Shown here piece by piece: positions 55,005-64,000 of a DNA stretch of 64,000 bases; within the stretch, counting starts at the first letter, position 1; each line of letters begins with the position of its first letter. Below the pieces are notes generated by a model that searched no databases, was not told where the DNA came from, and was given only the letters and a program-made list of their open reading frames with translations. Origin of the DNA: Prorocentrum cordatum (lineage: Eukaryota > Sar > Dinophyceae > Prorocentrales > Prorocentraceae). The stretch is taken from assembly GCA_963575745.1 (NCBI GenBank), contig CAUYUJ010014770.1, positions 181,598 to 245,597 of the forward strand, read 5' to 3'. The translations under genes were made by a program, and so were the position numbers.

Positions 55005-56575
55005 TTGACCACTCCACTGCTCGCGCAAACATCCCACCCACCCACCCGCAACTTGGTTCGCAAAATCTCTTAAGACCGTGACGGCGGGTACCTAATGGCA
55101 CTTGCCAACGACAGCGACGCCGACGACGACAGCGACAACGACGACGACGACGCCGCCGACAACAACTACGACTACGACGACACCGACGGCGTCTCCAACG
55201 ACTTCGACGACGCCGACAACGACGACGACGACGACGACGACGATACCGACGACGACGCCGACGCCGACACCGACGACGACGACGACGACGGCGGCGACGA
55301 CGACGACGCCGACAACGACGACGCCGACGACGACGACGACGACGTCAACGACGCCGACGACGACGACGACGACGACGACGGCGGCGACGACGACGCCGAC
55401 AACGACGACGAAGACGACGACGACGACGCCGACGCCGACGACGACGACGAAGACGACGACGACGTCGCCAACGAAGACGACGACGAGGGAGGGAGGACGA
55501 CGACGGCGACAACGGCGACAACGACGACAACGACGAGGGAGGAGGGAGGACGGCGACGACGCGAACGACGAAGAAGGAGGAAGGACGGCGACGCCGACGA
55601 CGGCAACGACGAGGGAGGAGGGAAGACGACGACGACGAACGACGACGACGACGACGACGACGAAATAGGAGGGACGACGACGAGACGCCGACGACGGACG
55701 ACGACGACGACGAGGGAGGAGGAGGAAGGACGACCACGGCGACAACGACGACGGAAACAACCACGACGCCAAAGAGGACGACGACGACGAACACGAGGAA
55801 AGACAGAGGACGACGTAGGCGACGACGACGACGACGACGACGACGCGGGAGGAGGGAGGACGGCGACGGCGACGACGACGACGACGCAAGAGCGCGCGCG
55901 CACGCTTTTGTTGAAAATCCGTGTTGCGAAACCTTGGGTTTTGTAGGTTGTTTGGACGCGCGATTTCGAAATCTTTCCGAAACCGATGGGTTTTGAAGGA
56001 TTTCGGCGTACGCGCGCGACCACGCGCGCGTCTGCACTTCGTCCCATTTTTTGGAGAGGATTCTCGCGACGGCACGCGCGCAAGGGCGTTCGACAGATTT
56101 CGACATGCGCGCGCGAAGCCCGTTTGGTAGCATTTTGTGAAAATCTGGGGGAAAAAAAAACCTATGGTTTTCTTAAGATTTCGCACGTGCTCGCGCGGAA
56201 GCTTTTTTAGCAAATCAGTGTTGCGAAACCATGTGTTTTTGTATGTGTTTTGGAAACTCGATTGCGAAATCCTTCCGGCACCGAAGGCTTTGAAGGATTT
56301 CGGCATGCGCGCGCGATGACGCGCGCGTGTGCACTTCGTCTCATTTGTTGCAAAGGATTCGTGACAAAGTGTTATGTTAGAACAAAAAATGTCACCGCAT
56401 AGTGTTTTTCTCAAGGGAACCTCAGGGGGGGAACCCGGCCCCCCTGGGATAGTGCAAATTCATATTTAGGATGGACATGCGGTCAGAATCGTATACGATT
56501 TACATACCCGAAAGGGGGACCGATAACGCCAGGGGGGGGTTAGAGTCTATTCTCTTTTTAGAAAGGAGAATCGAT
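55005..56575. repeat. Copy C of the CGA/hairpin repeat family
   Basis: Head at 55007, CGA tract 55100-55890 (the longest), modules 55895-56360, tail 56400-56575. An ATG at 55095 begins an Asp-rich frame whose first codons resemble the Asp-rich frame of inverted copy D; see findings. Confidence 0.85.
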
Positions 56576-57665
56576 GTGATGTGCGATCAATGGCGTAAGC
56601 TATGTGGCGTAGGGGATGTGGTGCAAGCTATGCGGTGTATTCTATATGGTGCAGTCCACGTGGTCCAACACTTGTGGTGTGAGATATGTGGTGCACGCTG
56701 CGAGGTGCAAGCAAAGTTGCGTGGCGTAAGGTGCGCGGCGCCCACGAGGCGCCCTCGGCCGCCCACCAGGCAAAACATCGCCACCCATCCAATCCCTTGT
56801 GAAGCGGAGCATAGAACCCATACGTACAAACACTGCTTGGGTCAGAAGCTTCCCGCCGTTGCGGGATGGGATAGACCAGAAGCCTCACGTCCTCGTCCAC
56901 GGATGCTCCCTTCCCTGCTCCTCCTCCTCCCTCCTCTTCCTCCTCCCTCCTCCTCGTCTGCCTTCTTCCTGCTCCCCCTCCCTCCTCCTCGTCCTCGGCC
57001 CATGCGGTGCCCGCGCCCCTGCCCCGTCCACTCCGCGCGCTGGCACGCGCCCCTGTGCCATGCGCATGCAGCGCCCAGGGCCCATGGCCCAAACGGCCAG
57101 CGGTTACCCCGCACCAGAAGGCGGAGGAGAACGAAGGAAGAGGGGCAGCAGAGGGGGGGGGGCACAAGCGCGCAGCGGCGACCGCAAGCGCCCTCAAGGC
57201 TGGCCAGCAAACGCACACAAACGTCCGCAAATGCACACACGCGGTGCCGGGCGCTCGAAGGACGCCACGGGCGCTCACAGGCGCCCACTCACTTGCGCTC
57301 GCGGCAAGGAGAAAGGGGGGCCGTGGATAGAGACAATCAGAAAGAAGCCCTCGATGCCGTTCCGATTGCAGAGGTCCAGAGGTCAGGGGAGCGGTGCTGG
57401 GACGGAGTATCGTTTCAATGACTTGCTCCCACGACGTAGACGTGCGCACTGCCCCTCCCCCTTCCACCCCTCTTCAACCACCCCTCACTCGACCCCTGGA
57501 CCTAAAGCGCCTTGAAGACCAGCAGAACGCCTGTTTCCCCGAAGCCTCCTGCGCTGGGCTTTCGTCTTGGATAGAGCACTGCTGCCGCTTCCCTCTCTTC
57601 CCCGCTTCCATCCTCCCTCTCTGATCCTGTTTCCTACTTGCCCAATGCCCTGCTTCTTACATTAC
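56576..57665. other. No recognised gene; GTGG-repeat, pyrimidine tract
   Basis: 56580-56735 is the degenerate tgtggtgcaag repeat. 56905-56995 is TCC-rich. The 316-codon plus-strand frame 56471-57421 crosses both and has no motif. Confidence 0.45.
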
Positions 57666-57669
57666 ATCC

Positions 57670-58180
57670 CTGGTTGGCTGCGAACTGCTCATAGACCTGG
57701 CCCTCCCTGATGGCTGCGAACTGCGCAATTGTCGGCACTTTCTTGGATTCCAGGGAGTCACAGAGGGGCATCGTTATACCCAGATCAGAATGAGGACTCG
57801 CCCAACCTCATGGCTGCGAACTGTGGAACTGACGCCACTGTCGTGGGTTTCTAGGAAGCCCAATGGAGCGACGTCATACCCAGGTCAGAATGAAACATCG
57901 CACTGCCTGGGGGCTGCGATCTGCAAAACCGTGGGCTCCAAGGGGGCACAACGGGATGACACAACGTCACACGCAAATCAGAATGAGACCTCGCCATCTC
58001 TTGGGGCTGCGGCCTGCGCACCTGTCGCCACGTTCGTGGATTCCTGGGAGGCCCGACGAAATGACATAGATCTGGGGGCTGGTGTTGCGTTCGTGGGCTT
58101 CTGGGGCCCCAACGAAATGAAGCCATTTCCAAAACGGGATGAAACCTCGTCCTTCCTGGGAACCGAAAACTTCGCAACTG
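57670..58180. repeat. ~98-bp tandem array
   Basis: ggctgcgaactg landmarks at 57712, 57811, 57912 and 58005, with a partial copy at 57676 and a degenerate end. Units also share cagaatgaaacctcg and ttcgtgggttt. Confidence 0.75.
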
Positions 58181-58588
58181 ACGCCTCCATCGGTCATCGT
58201 TGTCCTTCCGCTTTGTCCTCGCCATGATAAGCTCTGCGGCGCTGCCTCACTCAAACCTGTCCTGCGAGTCGTGAAACATCACATGCCCAACTCACGATAA
58301 CTCGCGCCTCGTGCCATGGCATCGCCCGTAACAAGGCGTTGCAAATGGGTTGGGGCACGTCGGAAACAGTGCCTTCTAAACTTGAGCGCGTGAAGACACA
58401 GCACGAGACCCGGGACACGCAAGCAGATAACCCATGGCAGCGGCTCTGCGTGCGAAAGATGGGACTGACAAGCCGCGAACCCAAGATTTGAGACGATCCC
58501 AGCAAAGCACTTTATTAGCGATATGGTGGATCACGGGATGACGATCCGACCCAATGAATCACCGCACGATAAGCCGTTCAGTCGTACA
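58181..58588. other. No gene recognised
   Basis: No motif-bearing frame and no clear repeat. Confidence 0.4.
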
Positions 58589-58628
58589 CTAGAACCACGC
58601 GCGCGATTCGCGACTGTCTGGGTTCTAG
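58589..58628. repeat. Hairpin with ctagaacc arms
   Basis: ctagaacc/ggttctag outer stem with a cgcg/cgcg inner stem. It is the relative of the hairpin at 43383-43422; both are preceded by tacac/tacact. Confidence 0.7.
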
Positions 58629-58714
58629 CGGGCTACGGCTGTAGTCTAAAAGGTTCGGCGACGGAGGACATACAGTGCTACGCCCCTCGGGGAATTCCAC
58701 CGACTGCCGAATAT

Positions 58715-60200
58715 ATTCTCCTTTCTGAAAGACTAATAGATTCTACCCCCCCCCCGGACTTATCGGTTACCCCGCGCGTGCTGTAAATTACATATGATTC
58801 TGACCACATGTCCGTCCTAAAAATGAATTCATACTATCCCAGCCAAGCCGGTATCCCCCCCTGCGGTTCCCCGGTAAAAAACACTATGCGGTGATTTTTT
58901 TCGTTCTAACATAACACTTCTTCACGAATCCCTTGCAAAAAATGGGACGAAGTGCACACGCGCGCGTCGTCGCGCGCGCATGCCGAAATCCTTCAAAAAC
59001 CTTCGGTGCCGGAAGGATTTCGCAATCGAGCTTCCGAAAAACATACAAAAACACATGGTTTCGCAACACTGATTTGCTAAAAAACTTCCGCGTGAGGTCT
59101 TGCGAAATCTTAAGAAAACCATAGGTTTTTCCAAGATTTTCACAAAATGCTACCAAACGGGCTTCGCGCGCGCGCATGTCGAAATCTGTCGAACGCCCTT
59201 GCGCGTGTGCCGTCGCGAGAACCCTCTGCAAAAAATGGGACGAAGTGCAGACGCGCGCGTCGTCGCGGGCGTATGCCGAAATCCTTCAAAAACCATCGGT
59301 TTCAGAAGGATTTCAAAATCGTGCGTCCAAAAAACCTACAAGAACCCAAGGTTTCGCAACACGGATTTTCAACAAAAGCGTGCGCGCGCGCTCTTGCGTC
59401 GTCGTCGTCGTCGTCGTCCTCCCTCCTCCCTCGTCGTCGTCGTCGTCGTCGCGTCGTCGTCTTCTGTCTTTCCTCGTCGTCGTTGTCGTCGTCTTGGCGT
59501 CGTCGTCGTTTCAGTCGTCGTTGTCGCCGTGGTCGTCCTTCCTCCCTCGTTGTCTTCGTCGGCGTCTCGTCGTTGTCCCTCCTATTTCGTCGCCGTCGTC
59601 GTCGTCGTCGTCGTCGTGGTCTTCACTCCTCCCTCGTCGTTATCCTCCTCCCTCGTCGTCGTCGTCCGTCGTCGGCGTCTCGTCGTCGTCCTTTCATTTC
59701 GTCGCCGTCGTCGTCGTCTTCGTCGTCGTTGTCATCGTCGTCGTCTTCCCTCCTCCCTCGTCGTTGTCGTCGTCGGCGTCGCCGTCCTTCCTCCTTCTTC
59801 GTCGTTGGCGTCGTCGCCGTCTTCCCTCCTCCATCGTCGTTGTCGTCGTTGTCGCCGTCGTCGTTTTTTCTCCTCCCTCGTCGTCGTCTCCGTTGGCGAC
59901 GTCGTCGTCGTCTTCGTCGTCGTCGTCGGCGTCGTTGTCGTCGTCGTCGGTGTCGTCGTCGTCGTTGTCGCCGTCGAAAACATTGGAGACGTCGTCGGTG
60001 TCGTCGCAGTCGCTGTCGGCGGCGCCGTCGTCGTCGATGTCGCTGTCGTCGTCGGCATCGGTGTCGTGGCCAAGTGCCATGTGGTACCTACCGTCACGGT
60101 CTTGTCTGAAAAGGTCTTGCGACCAAGTTGCGGGTGGGAAGGTGGGACGTTTGCACGAGCAGTGGAGAGGACAGCTTCAAGACGGTCAAGATGAATTGCA
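58715..60200. repeat. Copy D (inverted) of the CGA/hairpin repeat family
   Basis: Reverse complement order: tail 58717-58890, hairpin modules 58920-59390, CGT tract 59395-60085, head 60110-60200. The tail's polyC and tail-end sequences match copies B and C in inverted form. Confidence 0.85.
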
Positions 60201-60602
60201 CGACGTATATTACATTACATAGGCTGCGCAGTCGATATCATTTGTTATTCAAGCTTTTGTTTGTTTAAATATATCAAAACAAATCTACACTCCCACCCAC
60301 CCCACCCCACCCCGAAATTAACGGTGCCCCTCTGGGAATTGCAATTCACATGTGGGTACACCCCGCAACCCATCCAAAACATTAGTTTAAATTCGCCAAG
60401 TTAAGCCAGCATCCCCACCCACATCTCCAGGAACAACTATCCGACGGTAGGGCCCCGCACGAACATGTGTTTGGCTTGCCCTCAGCCTGTTCCTACTCGC
60501 CCTGGCGGAAGCCCTCCTCTCGCCCTCTGATATTGCCTCTCCTTTTCCTCTTGTTATTGCTCCTCCTCCTCCTCCTACTTTTCCTCCTCCTCCTCCTCCT
60601 CC

Positions 60603-60637
<35 letters not shown>

Positions 60638-60860
60638 GTCATCATCATCATCATCATCGTCATCATCATCATCATCATCATCGCCCTCCCCCGTCGCCGC
60701 CTCGGCCAGCACGCGCGCGTTCGCCGACCGCTAGATCGCGAAGCCTTCGGGGCACTCCCGCGGGCCACGCCTCTGGGACGACCCCGCGGGCCGCCGGGGC
60801 GCGGGGGGCGGGCCGTCGGGGCAACCCCGCGGGCCAGGCCGCTGGGGCAACCCCGCGGGC
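60201..60860. repeat. (CCT)n, (ATC)n and GGGCAACCCCGCGGGCC repeats
   Basis: 60552-60603 CCT-rich, 60603-60683 (ATC)n. At 60765-60865 there are three copies of a g-g-g-caa/cga-ccccgcgggcc unit. Confidence 0.85.
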
Positions 60861-61165
60861 CTCGAGGCAGGCGCGGCCGCGCTCATGCGAGGGGCAACGC
60901 GATTCCGCAGGGACGCCGGCGGCTCGCGCTCCAGGAATTCTCGCGCGGGCGGTCACAGGCTCAGCATGTTCCGCGCGCGCGTGGCGCGGGAGAACATGAC
61001 GCAGAGGTGCAGCCACCACTGCTCGTCCGACAAACCCCTGCGACCAGCGTCCTCGCCCCTGGCGCCATCGATGGCGACGCCGTCGCAGCGTCGGGGGACT
61101 GGGTTCAGCCGAGCGGGTGGCCCTCTTAAGAACGCGCAAGTGACCCCGCTCGGATTGGGCCGCAA
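60861..61165 (-). pseudogene. Second Pif1-type helicase fragment (C-terminal)
   Basis: VAIDGARGEDAGRRGLSDEQ and WWLHLCVMFSRATRARNML match the C-terminal blocks of the 48-50 kb fragment. After a TGA at 60953-60955 the same frame continues PPAREFLEREPPASL, the R-P-P-P-x-x-L/F-x-x-G/E-P-P end of this family. The TGA stands where the family has Arg (CGA to TGA). Only about 90 codons remain. Confidence 0.75.
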
Positions 61166-61184
61166 GGGCTCGCATCGCCGTTCG

Positions 61185-61950
61185 TTCCCGAGGAGCCCGA
61201 ATTTTGCGACAGCCCGAAGATTCGCTCGGATTCTAACATGGACGTTTGGGCCTCATAGCAAGGGGGCTCCCGCTCGAGACTTCCTCGCGTCTCGCTCGCA
61301 GCCGAGGCTCCCGCCTGAGACTTCCTCAAGATTCAACCCTGGCTGGGGCGCCCAAAATTGGCGACGGGTCTAGGCGTGGCAAGACCCGCCCCAGTTGCCG
61401 ACAGGAAATGCGGACTCCAAAAGGAAGGGTTCCTGCCTGAGACTGCCTCGCAATTCGCTCACACGCGAGGCGCCCGCTTGAGACCTCTTCGAAAATCCAA
61501 GGGTGATGGCCCAAAAAATGACAACAGTTACAATATTGGGATGGCCCTCTCCCAGTGCCAACGTGAATTGCGGGTTTCATGGGGGGGGGGGTCCGCCTGA
61601 GATTCCCCCCCGAATCGCTCACAAACGAAGCCCCCGCTCGAGGCTTCTTCAAAATTCAAGCGCGAGGGGCCGAAAGTGAAGACGCCTACGCGGCTCGGAT
61701 GACCCGCCCCGAATGCCAGCATGAATCGCGGGCTCCACAGGGAGGGGCCCCCGCGTGAGACTTCCTCGCAGTTCGCTAACAAACGAAGCCCCTGCTTCGG
61801 GCATATTCAGACTTCACGCGCGAAGGGCCCAAACGTGATGACGGTTGCAAGGTTGAAATGACCCGCTCCGATTACCTGCGTACACTGCGGGCTTCATGGG
61901 GATGGCGCTCCCGCCTGGGACTTCCTCGCAATGCACTCGCAAACGAAGTT
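61185..61950. repeat. ~160-bp tandem array
   Basis: Five units with gcctgagacttcctcgca landmarks near 61272, 61435, 61595, 61753 and 61913 (spacing 158-163 bp). Units share cattcgctcaca, gaagccccc and a polyG variant. The array lies directly upstream of the Pif1 fragment. Confidence 0.85.
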
Positions 61951-62329
61951 CTTTTTGGTCGATTATCATTATTGGGTAGTGATCGCAATGGCGATGGCGG
62001 CGCGCGCTGCCGATGTCCGACGATCATGGTGGGATCATGTCGTGATGGAGATTGAGCGATGACGGGATGCGCATGATTGAGAGAGCGAGTGGATGACGAT
62101 GGGGACTGATGATGCTGATGGGGCGGCGGCGGTGATGATTAGGCTGCGCGCCATGATTGATGGCGGTGACGATGATGATGATGAAGAGGACAGGAGCGGG
62201 CGCGAAGAGGACAGGGCGGGCGCGAGGACCGCGCGGGGCGCCCCGAGAAAAAAACAGCCCTACTTCGGATATGGGGAACTGTGCGCGGGCATTCGCTTAT
62301 CAAAATCGTCAGTTTTCAAATATCCCTCG
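61951..62329. other. No gene recognised; GATGATG-rich
   Basis: Short gatgatgat-rich stretches at 62085-62190. No motif-bearing frame. Confidence 0.4.
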
Positions 62330-62830
62330 GGTTGACGTGGAGCGATGTGCACGCGCGCGCGCTGTCGCGCGCGCGTGCCCAAATCCTACAAGCAAACCTT
62401 AGGTTTCGCATGTTTTTTATCTAAAAAACGAGCGCCCCGAACACATCAACGAACAAGCACGGCCTCGCATCGCGCATGTTCAACAACATCGCCTGCACTC
62501 GGGCCCTTGCAAGTCCTGAGGACAACCGTGCTATTTTTCTGCGTGCGTGACATGCAACCAGATGGACCTCCTGCGCGCGCGTCGAAATCGCTCGACTGCC
62601 CTTCCGCGCGCGCTGTCGCAATAACCCCTTGCAAACGACGTGACGGAAGGCACGCGCGCGTGTCGTCGCGCGCATGTGGCAACCCTTCAGAAACCACAGG
62701 TGTCGTGCTGATTTCAAAATCGAGCGCCCAGGAATAACTCTCTCTCTCTCTCTCTCTCTCTCTCCCTTTCTATAGATAACAAGGTTTCGCAACGTCAGTT
62801 TTCAATTATCCCAGTGCGACCCTACCTAGG
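62330..62830. repeat. Diverged inverted hairpin module of the 52-60 kb family
   Basis: Two module-like parts (about 62340-62430 and 62570-62730) share gtcgaaatcgctcgactgccctt, caacccttcagaaacc and aaggtttcgcaac with copy D. A 13-bp perfect CG hairpin (62349-62378, loop CTGT) stands at the place of the family's CG palindrome. A (CT)n microsatellite (62737-62764) interrupts it. Confidence 0.65.
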
Positions 62831-62861
62831 AGTTGGAACCTCTAGGAAAGCAGCATGCTAT

Positions 62862-63012
62862 GCTCTGCTCTGCTCTGCTCTGCTCTGCTATGCTATGCTG
62901 CGCAATGCTATGCTGGGCTAGGCTAGGCTATACTATGCTATGCTATGCTATGCTTTGCTATGCTGCGCTATGCTATGCTGCGCTATGCTGCGCTATGCTA
63001 TGCTATGCTATG
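62862..63012. repeat. (TGCTA/TGCTC)n pentamer array
   Basis: About 28 pentamers with C/A and G changes. All frames open. Confidence 0.95.
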
Positions 63013-63029
63013 ATGTGTTGTTGCTTTGC

Positions 63030-63190
63030 CTTCGAGTTTGCCTTCACTTGTGCCTTTGCTTTTGCTTTTGCTTGGCACCCAGGGGCAACTGGGGGAACCG
63101 CGCGTTTGCTTTTACCTTTGCTGTTGCTTTTGGTTGGTTCCCAAGGGACTGGGGGAACCGCCCGGGGCGGTTTACACTGCCCGGCCCCTT
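63030..63190. repeat. TTTGC repeats and duplicated ctgggggaaccgc
   Basis: cctttgcttttgct runs on both sides of a duplicated ggcaact/gggact-gggggaaccgc segment; a short imperfect tandem. Confidence 0.6.
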
Positions 63191-63239
63191 TAAGCTAAGA
63201 GAGTAAGAACCCTTCTAGGCAGAGCCTAGGTAGGGAAAA

Positions 63240-63700
63240 ATGCATGCGATTGCGCTCCTGCGAATTCTACAGACAAGCCATCGACATTCAACCTTTTTTT
63301 TCAAACAAATTCTACAAAACGGGCCTAACGCGCCTCATGTCGAAATCATTGGAGCGCCATTGCGCGCGCGCTGGCGGGGGGGGAGGTCGATCCGCGTCAA
63401 ATAACACCATGCGGGCCACTCTCGCGCGTCGGCCGCACGCGCAGGCCGAACACCTTTCGGACGCCGTCGTCGTCGGCGGCGCGAGTAGCATCGGCGCCGT
63501 CAGTGGCCGTGCCGTCGTCGTTGTCGCCATCGCCACCAGCGCCGCCACTGCCATTCTCGCGTCTGCTGTTGTCGGCGTTGCCGTGACACCGCGCCCGCCC
63601 AAGTCGCCGACTCGCACTGGAGCGCCCGCCGGGAAGTGCCCAACGGTCAATGCAACTGCGGCCGCGTCGGTCGCGCCAAACTAGCTGGCCGTTTTGCGCT
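63240..63700. repeat. Further diverged relic of the CGA/hairpin family
   Basis: ttctacaaaacgggcctaac, gtcgaaatcattggagcgcc and a CG-rich palindrome followed by cgccgtcgtcgtcgg match copy D in order, heavily diverged. Confidence 0.55.
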
Positions 63701-63769
63701 CGAGCACGCGCGCTAGCGGGGCCGCGGCGAGGCGCCAACCAGCGCCAACCAGCCATCGCAATCGCCGCC

Positions 63770-64000
63770 GCATGGATTATGTTGCACCGTATGTGATGCA
63801 CCAGATAGACTGCGACGCATGTAGTTTGCACCATCGGTGGCAATACACATGGCGCACCACAAACATTACACCACATAGATTGAACAACACAAAATACAAA
63901 ACCGATACTTCGCAACGCATCCTGCGCACACAGGATGCACAGTATATGCTGCAGACTACATATTGCACCACATGGCGTGCACCGCGTAGACTGCGCCCCA
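63770..64000. repeat. Degenerate caccaca(t) repeat
   Basis: Units of 11-15 bp such as gcaccacatggcg and gtagactgcg continue to the window edge; reverse-complement relative of the tgtggtgca stretches at 52.3 and 56.6 kb. Confidence 0.6.

Noticed and set aside
52482-60222. Very long Arg/Asp/Thr and Ser/Val/Leu frames
   Set aside because: They lie in CGA/CGT tracts open in every phase and switch to hairpin DNA without a domain; most likely not coding.
61185-61950. CRISPR-like or tRNA cluster
   Set aside because: 160-bp diverged tandem units without spacers, and no tRNA cloverleaf found.

Overview
The window looks like nuclear DNA of a dinoflagellate. The best single clue is at 39088-39123 on the minus strand. 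It is a near-exact copy of the dinoflagellate spliced leader followed directly by a shorter, diverged second copy, the known signature of reinserted processed mRNA. The mobile elements also have domain orders I associate with dinoflagellate genomes: copia-type pol, RanBP2-finger and endonuclease LINEs, and Helitron/Pif1 pieces. The DNA is GC-rich and packed with simple and complex repeats. I recognise no intact host housekeeping gene, tRNA, rRNA or CRISPR array. The genus cannot be fixed; a large-genome free-living form such as Prorocentrum is only a guess.

Layout. (1) 25-16688, minus strand: an oversized Ty1/copia-type retroelement relic. Reading from high to low coordinates it holds a Cys-rich coiled-coil Gag region, CCCH-like fingers, protease, integrase, reverse transcriptase and RNase H. 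About 6 kb of extra coding follows, including a methyltransferase-like domain and a possible SGNH-hydrolase-like domain. Stops and frameshifts break it, several at or beside catalytic residues. The same 16 kb carries over 20 tiny inverted repeats with a constant three-base loop (TGG or TTG) and freely covarying stems. (2) 16.7-21.6 kb: no recognised gene, a GGT microsatellite and pyrimidine tracts. (3) 21.6-26.0 kb, plus strand: a LINE relic. (4) 26.3-27.6 kb: microsatellites, a 12-bp tandem array and a T47/A25 tract. (5) 27.64-31.9 kb, minus strand: the N-terminal half of a Helitron replicase-helicase gene, with its own dispersed 16-bp motif. (6) 32.0-33.3 kb: tandem repeats. (7) 33.3-38.0 kb, minus strand: a second, nearly full-length but dead LINE. 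(8) 38.5-39.1 kb, minus strand: the spliced-leader relic and a candidate processed pseudogene. (9) 41.2-47.5 kb: a TCTTGG-rich repeat family, a 73-bp array and a GGCTGA array with a roughly 155-bp higher-order period. (10) 48.3-49.7 kb, minus strand: a Pif1-type helicase fragment. (11) 52.4-60.2 kb: four copies (three direct, one inverted) of a 1.2-1.6 kb repeat made of CGA-rich DNA plus hairpin-rich modules, with diverged relatives at 62.3-63.4 kb. (12) 60.5-64 kb: a second Pif1 fragment, a 160-bp tandem array and microsatellites.

The genes do not form a host pathway; they are remains of separate transposons. The most unusual signals are the covarying triloop hairpins confined to the copia element, a comparable element-specific motif in the Helitron, the enzyme-like domains appended to the retroelement, and the tandem spliced-leader relic.
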